64,000 nucleotides of DNA from Eumeta japonica (GCA_005406025.1 BGZK01000105.1:558001-622000), one strand, 5' to 3'. Numbered from the stretch's first letter, positions 1 through 11,851 are shown. A program made the numbers and translations. Notes: generated by a model from the sequence alone, not told the origin.

Positions 1-1844
1 GTGAACAGAGAAATTAATTTGTTGTTATATTGTTGTTAACAAAATAGTGTAAATGTTAGCGATACCTACAAGCGTTATGTAGAAATTTATTTTAGTCTAC
101 CTGGCCACGACCGCAAGTAATTTTACAACTGCTCAACAGATGGCGAAAAATACAAATATTATTTATGTTACGTGAATAACTTTTATTACAAATTACAGCG
201 GTTACATTATAATAATTCAAAATTTAGTTGGCAAATGATATAAAATAAAAAAGCAATAAAACGGATTACAATTTTTTATGATTTTTATAAATCTGCGCGC
301 GAATGAGATCGTTTGAATCATTTTTTTTAATTTTTTTTGGTGATATAGTACCTAGTGGCCAATGTTTAATAATAATTACTTATAAAATTAATAAGTATGC
401 GTATTAATCTGTCATTGGGCATTTAAATATTCCATAATCCACTTTTTTTATTAATATACTGTTATCAAAACACGGTCAGAATGATTTAATGATCTAGATT
501 CTAGATAAACATTTTGAAAATATAAAGACCATACGATTTTTAAGGCATGAGTTTCATTAAATTTTATCTATTTCAAAGAATTTCATATCGATTGCTAGAC
601 TCTTACTAAGACGTTGCGATATATAACATTTATCTACTTAGGAAATTTGAGTATTCATCAAAGAAATATTATTACTTCCAGAGTTAGTTGTCACGATAGG
701 TATTCGCACAAATTGGTGCTATGCATGGGCTACGTTTGCGTACACCTTGATAACATATCTGGACTAATAAAAAAAAATTGTTCAACATTCTACGGCTATA
801 TCTGCGCAACGAATTCTTGCAATTTGATTTACCCAGCTGTCCAAGTTCAATGAGAATTGTAGTAAAGCGCGTATTGTTATTATGCTCGAGGCTGAGGCAT
901 ATCCTCAAGGTCGGATCCAGCCTTCGAGATCACACATACGACGTTCAGTCGGGACTGGTTCCGATTCGGTCACAATAGCAAGACAAAGACTCAGCCCAGA
1001 AAGGGGTCATGATCCCCACCCCACACAAATTTACGAAAATAATTGAATATACATCACTGAATTAAATCTTCACAATGAGCTTTTCTTAAATGTCCATAAT
1101 AAGACTCGGAGCTCAAGGAGTCTAGACGTAATTTAAACATAAAATTATTTACCAATTATGAAATTAGTAAATATTGGTATTCCACGAAATAAGGGAAATT
1201 AAATTGTTCCCGTAGCGAAAAATTAGTAATTTGGGGCAGCAACGGCTGTTTGATCTAGATGTACGTCATACAATGAATGACTTTTTGTATTAAAAACAGT
1301 TTTGAGCTTCCTTCCTTTTTTTAAACTTTTCATTGAGAAATTTAAAATTTTTCGAAAAATTTGACGAGTTAGTGTTTCCAGTTAGATTTTCGTAAATCGT
1401 GTTTTTTATCAGAAGTTGACTTAACGATTGAGGTTCTACGAAATTATTCTGATTTCAGCGACAAGTCGTTTATGACTGTCGTGTGTACTTTTATATTTAC
1501 AATAACAGATGCTGCCTTTTTTAGAAAGCTTTCCAGGTTTTTATTAAAAATTTAAATTCAATATCCTATTTCTATAATACATATCTATCTGTTACATAAA
1601 ATGTTTATTATGTACTATAAACTTCAAAAATAACACGAGTGATCGAAAAAAGTTTTGCATTTTTGTTTTAGGAAATTTGTATAAGAATTCGGCTAAGTGC
1701 GTGTCGAGTTTGTGAGCCGAGGGTTATGTAACACTACAACCCAACATATTAATTATGTTGATTATGTACGGGATCTTTAGCACAAGCCTGATCGACATTG
1801 GCCAATTTTCATTAACTTTTGTTTCATTTTTATAATAAAGTTTC
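1..1844. other. A+T-rich noncoding DNA, no gene seen
   Basis: I see no gene in this stretch. Short open frames near 614-978 overlap on both strands and look like chance. A slightly G+C-richer patch at about 870-1015 matches nothing I recognise. Confidence 0.6.
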
Positions 1845-1906
1845 AACTATAATCATATCAAGTGTAATGTATACGAACATTACACTTGATACTTGGTATT
1901 ATAGTT
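1845..1906. repeat. 62-nt imperfect hairpin
   Basis: The inner arms 1856-1870 and 1877-1891 are 15-bp perfect reverse complements around a 6-nt loop. A second 9-bp paired segment lies outside them (1845-1853 with 1898-1906), separated by an asymmetric bulge. The shape resembles a short pre-miRNA, but I do not recognise a known mature miRNA, and similar hairpins recur through the window. Confidence 0.8.
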
Positions 1907-2950
1907 TCTACAATAAATCGAAAACCGAAAAAAAAATTAACAAATGCATTTTTTGTCCATATACGGACACCACCGCCCCCGCCTTAATTTTAACTTTTTC
2001 TTTGTTTTACTAATTTTTAAGTTATTTAACTCTTTAACAAAAATTCCGTGACAATTTTAACCACTTATTAGGTAAGGTTCGATCGATAGACAACAAGATA
2101 GAGGGATGGACCCATCCATCTAGCTTAGTATTACTAATGGTCTTGCTGGTACCATTTGGATACGGAGTAAAAAAAATAATTGATATCGTCAAAATACAAC
2201 CCCTTTACCTGGATTATCTATCTTAAATACAATAGAGACTGAGTCCATTAAAACAACTAACAGTATTTTGTGTACGAAAAGCGACGTGACAAATACTTTA
2301 GATTACAGTTATTCCATCAATTTAACGACATTCATTCGTGTCGTCATTGTAATATTCAGTTAAACAAATACACAACTTATCACTAGTAGAATGCCTTCTT
2401 ATTGGTATGAGGTTGTACATTGGCGAACAAAGATGGCACCATTTTAAATGTTCTACATTTATCTGTGTGGTACGATTTATTTATAAGAGAACTTCTTGGC
2501 TCGCGATTAAAAAGTATAAGCGGGCCCTAGATCGGCTAGCTCGACCCGTTTAGGGAAAACTTTTGATAAGTGCACGGGACGCAGATAATTAGGAACGTAC
2601 CTTGTACCCTTAAAGAGTCTCATTCGATCCCCAGAAAGATTCAAGATCTTTTTTTTCTTATCTGAGCGATAGAGATACGCAAGAAAGACGAAGAAGATAC
2701 TTTTGTATATAGTGAGTCATATTGCCGCTGTGCGAAACGGCAACCGAGGATCCGGCGACTGATCTCGCGTCATTATTGAAATGACAGTTGAGAAATAAAA
2801 AATCCACCGGATGACTACGTCTTTTGTCCCGAAAACTCTGTGCGAGCTTTGTGAAGCGAGATGCGCGCTTTCATGTGATACAAATGGGTGACACATACTA
2901 CATCTTTTTTTTTATGAAGTGCGTCAAAACAATTTCAACTATTTTGTAAG
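1907..2950. other. Noncoding DNA with a more balanced-composition block
   Basis: No gene is visible. The part at about 2500-2860 is noticeably richer in G+C than its surroundings and contains a homeodomain-like TAATTA core (GATAATTAGG near 2585). It could be a conserved noncoding element, but nothing here proves it. Confidence 0.35.
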
Positions 2951-3044
2951 AATCATTGTACATTCAATGTTCAATGATTCAATGATTGTACATTCAATTT
3001 TTAAATCAATGTACATGAATGTATTATATTCAATGATTGTACAA
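2951..3044. repeat. Short direct repeats
   Basis: The strings CATTGTACATTCAAT and CAATGATTGTACA recur three to four times with small changes. This looks like local tandem duplication of a roughly 20-bp A+T-rich unit. The open frame that crosses it (2919-3293) is a by-product of A+T-rich repetition. Confidence 0.6.
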
Positions 3045-3640
3045 CCAAATATACACATGACTACATGGTTTTGTTTATGCGTGGGCGGTTGGTTTTATGT
3101 TGATTTCGATCTCGCTGCCAATGTTTTATCAAGTATAAAATGTACCTACATTATATATATTCAGATTGCTAAAGATATGATATTTCTAATTCATCACATA
3201 TTAAGAACAAATATAAATAATATTAAAAAACTGTATGAACTTCTTTTTATAACACATTACCTTTGGAAATGTTTTAATGAAATACGTTTTTAAGATTTGC
3301 TTAACTAAGTAGAAGCAAGGAAAAAAAACACTGTAAATTCAACTTTATTTCTGAGAAACTAAATATTAGTCTATTATTGCTATTGTTATTACATAATATG
3401 TTAAAGATAATTTTGAATATGTTTAACACGTTTCAACTTAATATACAAAATTTGATGTGCATTTTCTAACAAATAAAATATTTCAAGTATAGTTTTAGCG
3501 CCTTTTCATCGTAATAATTACTTTTATAATGGTTCAATTATCAAATTACCTGTGAGAACATTTTGTAAAAATGCTTAACATTCCGTTGTGCTTTGGTAAA
3601 ATTAGAATATTTTAACTTCGTCTACGTTCTAAAGTCGTCC
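3045..3640. other. A+T-rich noncoding DNA
   Basis: Nothing recognisable is present here apart from homopolymer runs. Confidence 0.6.
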
Positions 3641-3645
3641 GTTAA

Positions 3646-3930
3646 GTGCGATCAGAACTGGCGTATTTTAAGCTGCCAAGTTTTCATAAAGTTAATTGGA
3701 ATTCGGTCGGCAAGGGTCGCCCTAGAAAATCCTATGCAGACCAAATCGTTGGCATATTAGTAAAGGGCCAAGTTTTAAGGCCATCGAAACCGACGACTTT
3801 GCATGAAACGATTGATCGATGCTGTGAAGAAAGAGAGATATGCAAAGATCATAATCATGTGAAAATCTGTAGTCTATCCCAACCATTCTGGGAAATAGGT
3901 GTGATTTTATAATATTAATTGGGATTTAAT
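3646..3930 (+). pseudogene. LINE reverse-transcriptase C-terminus, decayed copy 1
   Basis: The open frame at 3646-3912 contains GRPRKSYADQI followed by GILVKGQV, then after a shift of frame CMKRLID-like and EREICKD-like segments, ending in a WEIG/GK-like tail. This order matches the C-terminal end of a LINE-encoded polyprotein widespread in lepidopteran genomes: GRPR..Y.DQI, then a (K)GQV block, CMKR.M.VDEAR, V(C)KDR, and a final SAYP.GK. The full-length protein would be a reverse transcriptase acting on its own transcript, but only about 90 residues of the end survive. The second block reads correctly only one frame away from the first, so at least one indel has broken it. A second copy of the same 3' end lies at 7680-8152. 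The family assignment is from memory, and the clade was not determined. Confidence 0.72.
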
Positions 3931-4379
3931 TTTCATTATACCCGTATTAAAATATAATTTTGTAATAAAACAAAATATTATCACTTTTATTTATTTTGAA
4001 ATCCGGGGCAAATTACTTTGCGAAACCTTAAACGTGAAATGGGCCATAACTTTATAGGGCCGTTGGAACATGGCTTTTACGATGTTCGGTTTTGCTATCG
4101 CCTAATATAAAAGAAATGTAAAGTTTACTATGTGTTCTGACGTATATCTTGATACCGAGTCTTGGCTACCTGTATTATATTAACAATTTAAGGATTTTAA
4201 TTTTGGAGTAATATAAAATTGAGATTCAATAGTAATAATTGTTTTCCGTACATTGTACAATGCGCTTTCCATATCTTAATCTAATTATTATATTTAAGGA
4301 GGAATTAGTAGCGATTCGTAATTCAATGTACTAATTAGATTATACTATTTAAGACTATCTACTGACCAGCTTATCGTGT
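3931..4379. other. A+T-rich noncoding DNA
   Basis: No gene or repeat is recognised between the LINE remnant and the G+C-rich block at 4.4 kb. Confidence 0.55.
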
Positions 4380-4565
4380 AATAATTTAGAAGTGAAACTT
4401 CCTTAGGCACGTTAGAGTGATTTCGTGTTATGACGTCACTGTGAAACGCTCGAGTGACACGATCGGGTCTACTCGGCTCTTTTCGGCTCTGCCCAGCGGG
4501 CCCACATTATCCACGCGTTCACGCAGTTGGTTGCAGCTGATAGCGACTATTTTAGGTACGCGCAG
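4380..4565. promoter_or_regulatory. Possible regulatory block with CRE and E-box
   Basis: This block is clearly richer in G+C than its flanks. It holds a perfect TGACGTCA at 4431-4438 (CREB/ATF-type site) and a CAGCTG E-box at 4534-4539. No TATA box, start codon or splice pair was found near it. The regulatory role is inferred only from composition and motif content. Confidence 0.25.
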
Positions 4566-5562
4566 TTATTATTCATTGTAAAAATGAAGAATGCATGTAA
4601 AGTCCATGCAATAAATGGAATTCAGTGGCGAAACTGTCGATTGTATCAGTGGTTTCTAATAGTTAAGTGAATACGATGCATCATAGTCAACTGTAAAGTA
4701 ATTATTAAAATTTGACTAAATATCACTGCAATCTTTTAAGCAATAAATTTTTATTAATATCGATCCCAACGCCTGTAACTGATTTTGGTACTATATAATA
4801 TTATTAGTAATGTAAAGTGGAGTAATTGAATTATTTTGTCTCTAAAACGGAAAATCTTTTCGTGTCGTCCTTTTGCTTCCAAGACTCACCTCAATTATTG
4901 TTTATGGTCGTTATTTATACAATGTATGATCTGACTTTGGTAAAGCCAATTGAAAATTAATTAAAAATGCTCATGCTCAGCAACACGCATATCCGAAATA
5001 AAGATCGGTAACTATTACCTTGAATAGGAGAAATTAAATAAAAGCATTGAATTAAATGCACGGTTATATTTTCATGTTACAGTCATGATTTTTGATAATC
5101 CCCACTGATAATCAAATTGAAAATAATATGAGATACACTTGTATCTCTATTACGTCACAAATTAAATCATCAAACGCGTGACTTCAGCCATATTAGTAAG
5201 CACTGGAAGGCTTCATTTTCGCCTACGGCGTCGTATAGGCCTGAACATCTTAAGGGTTGACATCGCATGTCATCAAAATTTCGTATTATATAAACGGTTT
5301 CGGCTGGTCATTGTTAAATTTCGCCCTATTATGCCGGGTCCTGTTCAATTATTCATTAGTTTCTTAAGAGCGTTTGAGACTTTTCAATACGGGAGTGTCC
5401 CTGAACGGAAATGAATGATGATGCGGCGCTTAGTCTTTTAATATGTAGATATACAATTCAGGTCCTTGGTAAAATAAGGGTTTTGTACAATGAGCACAAA
5501 TATCGATAATTATTAAGATTTTCCGTTTATCGTCTTCCATCTCAAAGTTACATAACTTAAAT
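4566..5562. other. A+T-rich noncoding DNA
   Basis: A 79-codon open frame at 5178-5414 resembles no known protein and is within chance expectation. Nothing else is seen. Confidence 0.5.
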
Positions 5563-5564
5563 CA

Positions 5565-5640
5565 GCGCGACAGTGGTCGAGTGATTAAAGGCATAAGCCT
5601 GCGAACCTAGAAGGCTACCGAGGTCGAATTAACAAAGACT
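5565..5640 (+). repeat. tRNA-like SINE head (Ser-like), decayed
   Basis: The segment starts with AGTGGTCGAGTGATTAAAGG, which resembles the A box of a serine-type tRNA. About 50 nt further on, GAGGTCGAATT resembles a decayed B box. It cannot fold as a full cloverleaf and is best read as the 5' end of a tRNA-derived SINE rather than a functional tRNA gene. Confidence 0.5.
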
Positions 5641-6372
5641 GAATACACCGAAGGAGTTTTTTTTAAGTCCAATTAAACCTCAATACCCGAATCCTTAAAT
5701 GTGAAATGAAACATTGTGAGTAGGTACGGTTCAACAGTATGATTAAAAATCTCACACAAAAATTCAATTTATAACTTGTCTTATAGTAAAATTTATTTGC
5801 TGTTTCATTATTTTTGTATTGATAAAGCCTTTTTTGGTAAGCAGCGAGTTTTGCAGATAAAATTCGTCTTAGGCTAGTAAGATTTTTGTAATATTTTTTC
5901 ATTAAAGTCAATAATACTAGATAACAAATGTACATTTAGCTTTTTTTCAATTACTAAAATGTCCACCGTCAAAAACATCACGTGTTTGTTGTCGTCACCA
6001 ACAGCCTATTTAGTACACTTCAGTATTGGGAACAGAGCTTCATTTCACACGGCCTATCTGAATATTTACAGCCGTGTTACTTTAAACTTGGGTCATAGAA
6101 CGGCAGCCTAGTGATAATTTGTTAGTCTTTCGCTCGTCCCGATACTCCTTGGATGATGCAGACCGATTAAATTTTAGCTGAAAGATGCGCATAAAAAATG
6201 AGATTTACAGTCCAATTTTTCAGCTTTCCTATTCTAAGTTGTTAATTGTCTGAATAAATAAATGAAAATTTGAAATAAACATATACAATTCATATGGAAA
6301 GTTATTTAATACCAACTCTCGTCTAGAATAAATTCTTTTACAGTTTATGCAGAGCTATTTCTGTCTTAGTAT
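5641..6372. other. Noncoding DNA, nothing recognised
   Basis: The small open frame on the minus strand at 5663-5935 is low-complexity and A+T-rich. I see no supported feature. Confidence 0.5.
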
Positions 6373-6535
6373 TGATTACGATTCCGGGCACCATCGTTTC
6401 GATTCCGATGTCGTTAAATTCCGATCCCGGTCTATTTTCAATTTCAACCGGTTACGTTCTCGATGTTGTCTGCTCTCACGCCCGATTCTATCGTATTCTA
6501 GCTTCTGATCGCGATCTCACTCTCGGTCCGTTATA
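6373..6535 (+). repeat. Degenerate GATTCC-type hexamer array
   Basis: The segment can be written in steps of six, with GATTCC, CGATCC, ATTTTC and CGTTCTCG-like variants recurring about 25 times. Similar arrays occur at 32.9-33.1, 40.1, 40.56 and 51.3 kb. At the 40.1 and 40.56 kb copies the edge of the array is conserved, which suggests it is an internal part of a dispersed repeat rather than a simple satellite. Confidence 0.55.
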
Positions 6536-7060
6536 TTGAATATGTCGCTGATCTATATGTTTTTAGGTCTTAAAATATCAAAATAATTTGGCTTCATTTA
6601 GGAACTGTATTTATAAATGCACTAAAACGTGTATTTCTTAGTTTATGTTCAACGCTTTAAATACCATGAGACGATCATATTTTTAAATAAACTTGTTCTA
6701 TGTATAGTTCTAAATATTAACTTATAAAAGGCATACATATAGCGGGCCTAAATTAAAATTATTCTTTTTTTACCATGTTATTGCTTAAATACTTGTTGTT
6801 AGCTTCAATATAATATGAGCTAATAATAAAGCAATAATATAGTACATTGTTATTTGTTGTAATCTAATATTAGATATACAAATTGTTTCCGCCTCTCACA
6901 ATATATTAATATTGATGGTAATGTTGTTTTTATCCGAACACATTTTTTAATTGGCAATTCAGAAAAAAAACAATATACTGTGTCGGTGTATAAATAAAAA
7001 ATAGTTTCTCCATTCCTCGAAGCAAATCATAGAAACTAAAATACGAAATCTATCATCTCA
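6536..7060. other. A+T-rich noncoding DNA
   Basis: No gene or recognisable repeat is present. Confidence 0.6.
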
Positions 7061-7679
7061 TTATCCAAAAGGTGAGTCGATCCTAGAATACTTTTTAAAA
7101 GCTGTTCCATCGAGAGCCCATAAAAGGCCAGTCGAATTGTTTCCATTACGTGAGGACAAGGAATCGAGTATTGATCGTTTTGAAGTGAAGAAATTAAATG
7201 CTTCACTATGCACAATTTCTTTTTGCGAGGCTGTCGATGGAGAATAAAGAAAAAACTGCAAAAGCTTTTACATTGAGTAAACGATCACGTCACACTCTAA
7301 ATCAGTGTATTCTATTTGCCTCTATGCTTTCGTCTTGCACACAGTTCGCAATCCAATTCTGTACCGCCCGAAATTCAATTCCATGCGAACCGATACAGTT
7401 CTTAAAATACTCCGGCCAGAATTATCGAACAGGGTCCTATTAGACGTGCCGACCGAGTCGACACTCGTAAAACCCAAGAGAATTCGCCTGTATCTCGCAG
7501 GGCGGGCGGAGGTGAGCGACTTGTGTCAACAAGGGCGCCGCCTAATCGGAGCCCGCAAGAGCACCTAACGACGTGCTCGTGAGTCGTAAATCGACGATGG
7601 CCCGTCTTCACTTCGTCCGCGAGCCAATCACGTCGTCGCCTTTAGCGACTGATCGATTTGTGTTCTGTACTTTTAGCAT
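7061..7679. other. Balanced-composition block, identity unknown
   Basis: The stretch from about 7390 to 7640 has a much higher G+C content than its surroundings. Short open frames on both strands cover it, none resembling a known protein. It could be a decayed repeat 5' of the LINE tail that follows, or a conserved noncoding element. Confidence 0.35.
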
Positions 7680-8152
7680 CTATGCAGACCAAATTAGTTG
7701 CATATTAAAAGAGGACCAAATTTTAGGGCACTCGAAGCTAACGAGCCTTTTTTTATAGCTTAGTCGAGTTTTATAGCATACTCGAAGGGCAAACGAGTAG
7801 GAACGACATCGAAGAGTAGTGGCCACCGCTGCCCATAGACACTCGTAAATCCCATCGGTGCCACGCCATCCTCTTGGAAGGAAATTATGATGGGCGATCG
7901 GGCTGATGGAGAAAGGGGGAATGAGCCACCGGAACTGTCACTCCCTGGACGAAATACACAGCAGAATTTGCTACTATTTCACGTTTATATACTATGAGAA
8001 TGCGGTATTTTTGCCTGCACGAAAACATTGATGGATGTCAGTGAAACAAAAGAAATATTCAATGACCATACAACCATATGGAAATATGTAGTCTCTGACT
8101 ACCTTTGTGGGAAATAGGCGTGAGTTTATAAGAATAATAATAATAATATTAT
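7680..8152 (+). pseudogene. LINE reverse-transcriptase C-terminus, decayed copy 2, interrupted
   Basis: The first part (7680-7747) reads YADQI.CILKEDQILG, the same motif as in the 3.6-kb copy. The second part (8015-8140) reads KTLMDVSE followed by KYVVSDYLCGK and a stop, matching the LINE end CMKR.M.VDEA...WRSVVSAYP.GK. After the stop the sequence runs into ATAATAATAATA, a microsatellite-like tail typical of some LINE 3' ends. The halves are separated by about 267 bp of unrelated repeat DNA (7748-8014), so a second element inserted into the old LINE. This copy is non-functional. Confidence 0.72.
7748..8014 (+). mobile_element. Nested lepidopteran-type interspersed repeat
   Basis: The insert splits the LINE open frame. 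It begins near ACTCGAAGGGCAAACGAG and continues with GCCCATAGACACTCG, CCACCGGAACTGTCACTC, GGACGAAATACACAGC and GAGAATGCGGTATTTTTGCC. The same order of phrases (GGGCAAACGAG, CGCCCATGGACACTTG, CTCCGGTAACTCACTC, GGCGAAACACAGCGC, GAGAACGTGGTATTTCTCC) is one I recall from a very common moth and butterfly repeat. No target-site duplication can be delimited confidently. Confidence 0.6.
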
Positions 8153-8254
8153 AACGTTCACAATAGTTCGTCCGTTTCGAAAGATGCATTTATTTCACTC
8201 AATGTAACCCTAGGAAATAGCTTGGTGAGGGTGAATAATGCAAGTGGTGAGTAA

Positions 8255-8515
8255 GGTCGGTGGTGGTTTAGCAGTTAGGAGCGTCGTATCGGAACCGAAC
8301 CGTGCCGGAATTCAATTCTGACTGAGACGGATCGATTAATGAGTTCTTGGATTGCACCAAGTCAAACCGATCGCACCTTGTTACGGGAAGCACGTTCAGC
8401 TTATGTTCCCGGTTGTTGTCTTCGCGCTGGTGACGACGGTCCTTAGCAGCTCCCACCCGCCCCGGAGCCAGGTAATGAAAGAAGATCATGGAAGTGTACA
8501 CACCTCGGCAAAGGA
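8255..8515 (+). repeat. tRNA-derived SINE copy
   Basis: An A-box-like TGGTTTAGCAGTTAGGA lies at 8264-8280 and a B-box-like GGAATTCAATTCTG at 8307-8320, with normal internal-promoter spacing. The body includes GCACGTTCAGCTTATGTTCC and CGGTTGTTGTCTTCG, which resemble the GCACGTTAAGCCGTTGGTCCCGG body of a lepidopteran SINE. It would be transcribed by RNA polymerase III if active, but it is diverged. Confidence 0.6.
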
Positions 8516-8520
8516 GTAAT

Positions 8521-9292
8521 AAAATCTAACGCGACGACATAATTTAAATTGAATTCGTGAAGAGATTAAAAATTACGCGGGTTTTCTATGATTATTACGT
8601 TATTATTATCATTATTACCGTCATATTAAAATCCTATAAAAGTTCAATGGGCTCCGTTTGACCCACGCTTTGACTGCCGTTTTAAAAATAGATTTATGAC
8701 GTAAATGTGATGAGATGAAAATTATTTCATTACTTTTTAATTGATTTATTAGTCGAAGTTTTACGGTACTAGAAAATTTTCGTTTAAGATTTCGAAGTTA
8801 AAAAACGACTTTATATCAATTAGAAAACAAACGAATGGCTAATACCTGTGTCGTCAAAAATGAGTTAAAAATTTTAGCCTCATGAATTGTCAGAGTGAAC
8901 TCTTCAAGCATTTGAGCACGGTTACCTTTTGTGAAATTATATAATAAATCATAACCGATTAGTAATAATGTCGATAAAATATGAGAAATGCGAAAACCTT
9001 TTATTCGGAACACATTTTAATTCTCATTCGAATGTTGTTTTTAAATTACCAATATTTATAACAATAAATTAGGGGATTTGCGACACGCTCAGAAAATCTT
9101 TAAATCCGACACGCAGAGATTACAGAGGTGGCGCACACGCTGGTCCTTTTTATTACGTTAGCATGTCCTCAGTCAAATTTTATCATCAAACAATCGGCGT
9201 GTATAATGAAATGTATGCGACGAAAGCTGCTAACAAAATTAATGACGGACGCGACACACGGTGCAAAAATTTAAATCTTGAATGAAACAATA
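8521..9292. other. A+T-rich noncoding DNA
   Basis: I see no gene. The small minus-strand open frame at 8816-9013 has no recognisable motif. Confidence 0.5.
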
Positions 9293-9899
9293 TAGACCAG
9301 GGTCAAAGCCTACAAAAATGGTAAAAAATGAAAAAAAATACAGTAGGATGAAACCCATTAGAAAAGCAGGGGAATATGATCAAAATGAGAGGAAAAATAA
9401 ATTACGGTCGATCCGAGTTCGGGAAGTGGGAGGGGGTGAGTTTTTAAGGGTAAAAAATGGTTTATCTTGATTTCCGGCAAAACTACAAGTCCTATGGAAA
9501 AAAGTTAAATGGCAAAGTTGTAGGCAATAAAAAGATCTACAACTTTTGTATTTGCAGATTTTTCACATAACCTCAAAATTTAGGTGAAAAATTCAAAAAA
9601 CCAAGTTTTTGGTTTTTTATTTATATCTTTTTCAAAAATTTTTTTTCTACGAAATTTGGTGAAAACTTACCTTATTATGTCCCAAATACACTGTAATTTA
9701 TTTGATTAAAAATATTTATTTTTTCGCTTCATTTTAATTTAATATCAAAAAAGCACCCTAATTTTCAATCGAAAATTCTGACGTCAAAATATCAGCTTTT
9801 TTCAAAAAGTTTGGGGGGTTTTTGTTCGTTGAAATATCTACTTTCTGATGGTGTAAAGAAAAATATACATTACTATAGGAAATATTCTTAGAAAATGCA
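9293..9899 (+). repeat. Left terminal inverted repeat of the 2.44-kb element
   Basis: This arm pairs with 11140-11733. It includes a GACGTCAAAATATCAGC stretch mirrored near 11255. The short open frame at 9282-9470 lies within it and is not a gene. Confidence 0.88.
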
Positions 9900-10359
9900 T
9901 TGAAAATCTATTGCGACTAAATCAGGCACATTTCTTAAACGAGCTAAAATGTTTTTATCGAAATCATTAATTGTGTTTTGTTTTTTTATATGCTGTAATA
10001 TATTTTCTCTTGTATCGTTATTTTGAACTGATGAAATTTTATCTTTAGAAATATTACCGAAAACCCACCGCAGAGAAAGCAATGAGATTGAAAATTAAAT
10101 ATAAGAGCGTCCTTATTTATTTGTTTTCCTTCCTGTGATTTCTTACGTCTTGAGCTACAGAATGCAGCTATTGCAGTCTCATCATTATAATGACTTTGAC
10201 AAGTTCGATGAATAAGAGCTGATGTTAAAGTTTCAAATTTTTGTATTTATTGTCGATTCTCTCTTGCTAGACGCCACTAAACGATTCAAAGCTGTTTTTT
10301 ATTTCATACACTTGTTTGTCGTCTGACTTATTGCAGATTATACAAACAGATTCTTCCAT
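9888..10359 (-). pseudogene. Broken N-terminal fragment of a Cys/His-rich arthropod protein family
   Basis: A methionine at 10359-10357 starts MEESVCIICNKSDDKQVYEI, which runs into a stop. One frame away comes TLTSALIHRTCQSHY, then SQEGKQINKDALIF and a CFLCG pair. One more frame change leads to an intact 64-codon stretch ending with LRNVPDLVAIDFQCIF and a stop. The pattern CxxC near the N-terminus, HRTCQSHY, FNF....C.LCG, and LLN-like/DLVA further on matches the N-terminal half of a long uncharacterised protein I recall from many arthropods, usually in repeated copies. At least two frameshifts break the frame. The last codons run into the left inverted repeat. Function is unknown; the Cys/His pairs suggest metal binding. 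Confidence 0.55.
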
Positions 10360-11139
10360 ACTGGTAATCTGAAAAGACAAAATCAAATTAATAATGCCTT
10401 CAAAGTTTTATCATGAGTATAACTAAATCTGTTTGTATAAAATAAACGAAATTCCTATTTTTTTATTCTTGTACTGAAATATCATTCAATTTCAATTTTT
10501 TAGGTTATGTTACGTTAAACATACTATTTATAAAAGAAAATATTACTATTTTTATTTTGAAGCTGATTAATATAGATTAAAATACAGATAGTATTTACCT
10601 TTCTATGCAGATTCCAAACGATTCTTTCAATAAAGTAAATTTCTCACAAATCACTTAGAGTAACTTAGCCTGCACGTGTATTTTTAAAAACGATGTTGTA
10701 CACTACTCTGTATCTCGAATACTGGCTAACGGTCTTTACAGCTGCTACGAAATAGCAGGTATGTAGTAAGGCCCAGACCCTCCTAGGTCCGTCCCCACTT
10801 CTCAATGAAATAACTTACAATGGGCTTAAATTCACCGAAGGTCACTCAGGTATATAAATTATCTTAAAACAGCAATAAATAGGCATCTACAAATATTATT
10901 TAAAGAAGATTCTACAACTTTTTAAAAATATTGTAGATGTCTTATTAAATATTAACTTTATTAACTTATTTGTTTGTTAATTATAGAAGGATATTTTAAT
11001 TTGTAATTTTTTCGTTTATCAATAAAACATGAAATCTTACGTTTTTTGAGTAATTAAAATGTAAATTTTAATAAATACCTCAAAATTGTACATAATGATT
11101 AAAAAAAAATTTTCGAATTTGAGGTTTTTTCAATTTCTT

Positions 11140-11733
11140 TGCATTTTCTAAGAATATTTCCTATAGTAATGTATATTTTTCTTTACACCATCAGAAAGTA
11201 GATATTTCAACGAACAAATACCCTCCAAACTTTTTGAAAAAGCTGATATTTTGACGTCAGAATTTTCGATTGAAAATTAGGGTGCTTTTGATATTAAATT
11301 AAAATGAAGCGAAAAAATAAATATTTTAATCAAATAAATTACAGTGTATTTGGGACATAATAAGGTAAGTTTTCACCAAATTTAGAAAAAAAAATTTTTT
11401 TGAAAAAGATATAAATAAAAAACCAAAAACTTGGTTTTTTGAATTTTTCACCTAAATTTTGAGGTTATGTGAAAAATCTGCAAATACAAAAGTTGTAGAT
11501 CTTTTTATTGCCTACAACTTTGCCATTTAACTTTTTTCCATAGGACTTGTAGTTTTGCCGGAAATCAAGATAAACCATTTTTTACCCTTAAAAACTCACC
11601 CCCTCCCACTTCCCGAACTCGGATCGACCGTAATTTATTTTTCCTTTCATTTTGATCATATTCCCCTCCTTTTCTAATGGGTTTCATCCTACTGTAATTT
11701 TTTTTGGTTTCAAAAATTATCTACCCTGGTCTA
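11140..11733 (-). repeat. Right terminal inverted repeat of the 2.44-kb element
   Basis: This is the reverse complement of 9293-9899 with very few differences, including the GGATCGACCG and CTTCCCGAACTC stretches near the outer end. High arm identity implies a young insertion or continuing correction between arms. Confidence 0.88.
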
Positions 11734-11811
11734 ATAGTTACATACCTTAAAGCAACTAACACCAAACACTGTGATCGCTCACAGTGGTATATAATATAAT
11801 GTGCGATATGT

Positions 11812-11851
11812 AATTCATGACATATCTCTACTGAGATATATGTCAGGAATT
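11812..11851. repeat. Short imperfect hairpin
   Basis: AATTCATGACATATCTC and its near reverse complement GAGATATATGTCAGGAATT are separated by TACT. It lies 80 bp outside the large inverted-repeat element but is not part of it. Confidence 0.6.

Larger units (their letters stand above)
9293..11733. mobile_element. 2.44-kb transposon with ~600-bp terminal inverted repeats
   Basis: The ends are mirror images. TAGACCAGGG starts at 9293 and its reverse complement CCCTGGTCTA ends at 11733. The arms 9293-9899 and 11140-11733 match almost base for base over about 600 bp, with a few small indels. The flanks share ATA directly outside both ends, consistent with a 3-bp target duplication; if the end is placed at GACC, the duplication would be TA. 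The 1.24-kb interior carries a broken gene on the minus strand (9888-10359). No DDE transposase is visible, so the element is presumably non-autonomous or decayed. The superfamily is not assigned. Confidence 0.85.

Noticed and set aside
2919..3293. 124-codon open frame
   Set aside because: It crosses short direct repeats and A+T-rich sequence; residues are Ile/Asn/Phe/Met-rich with no motif.
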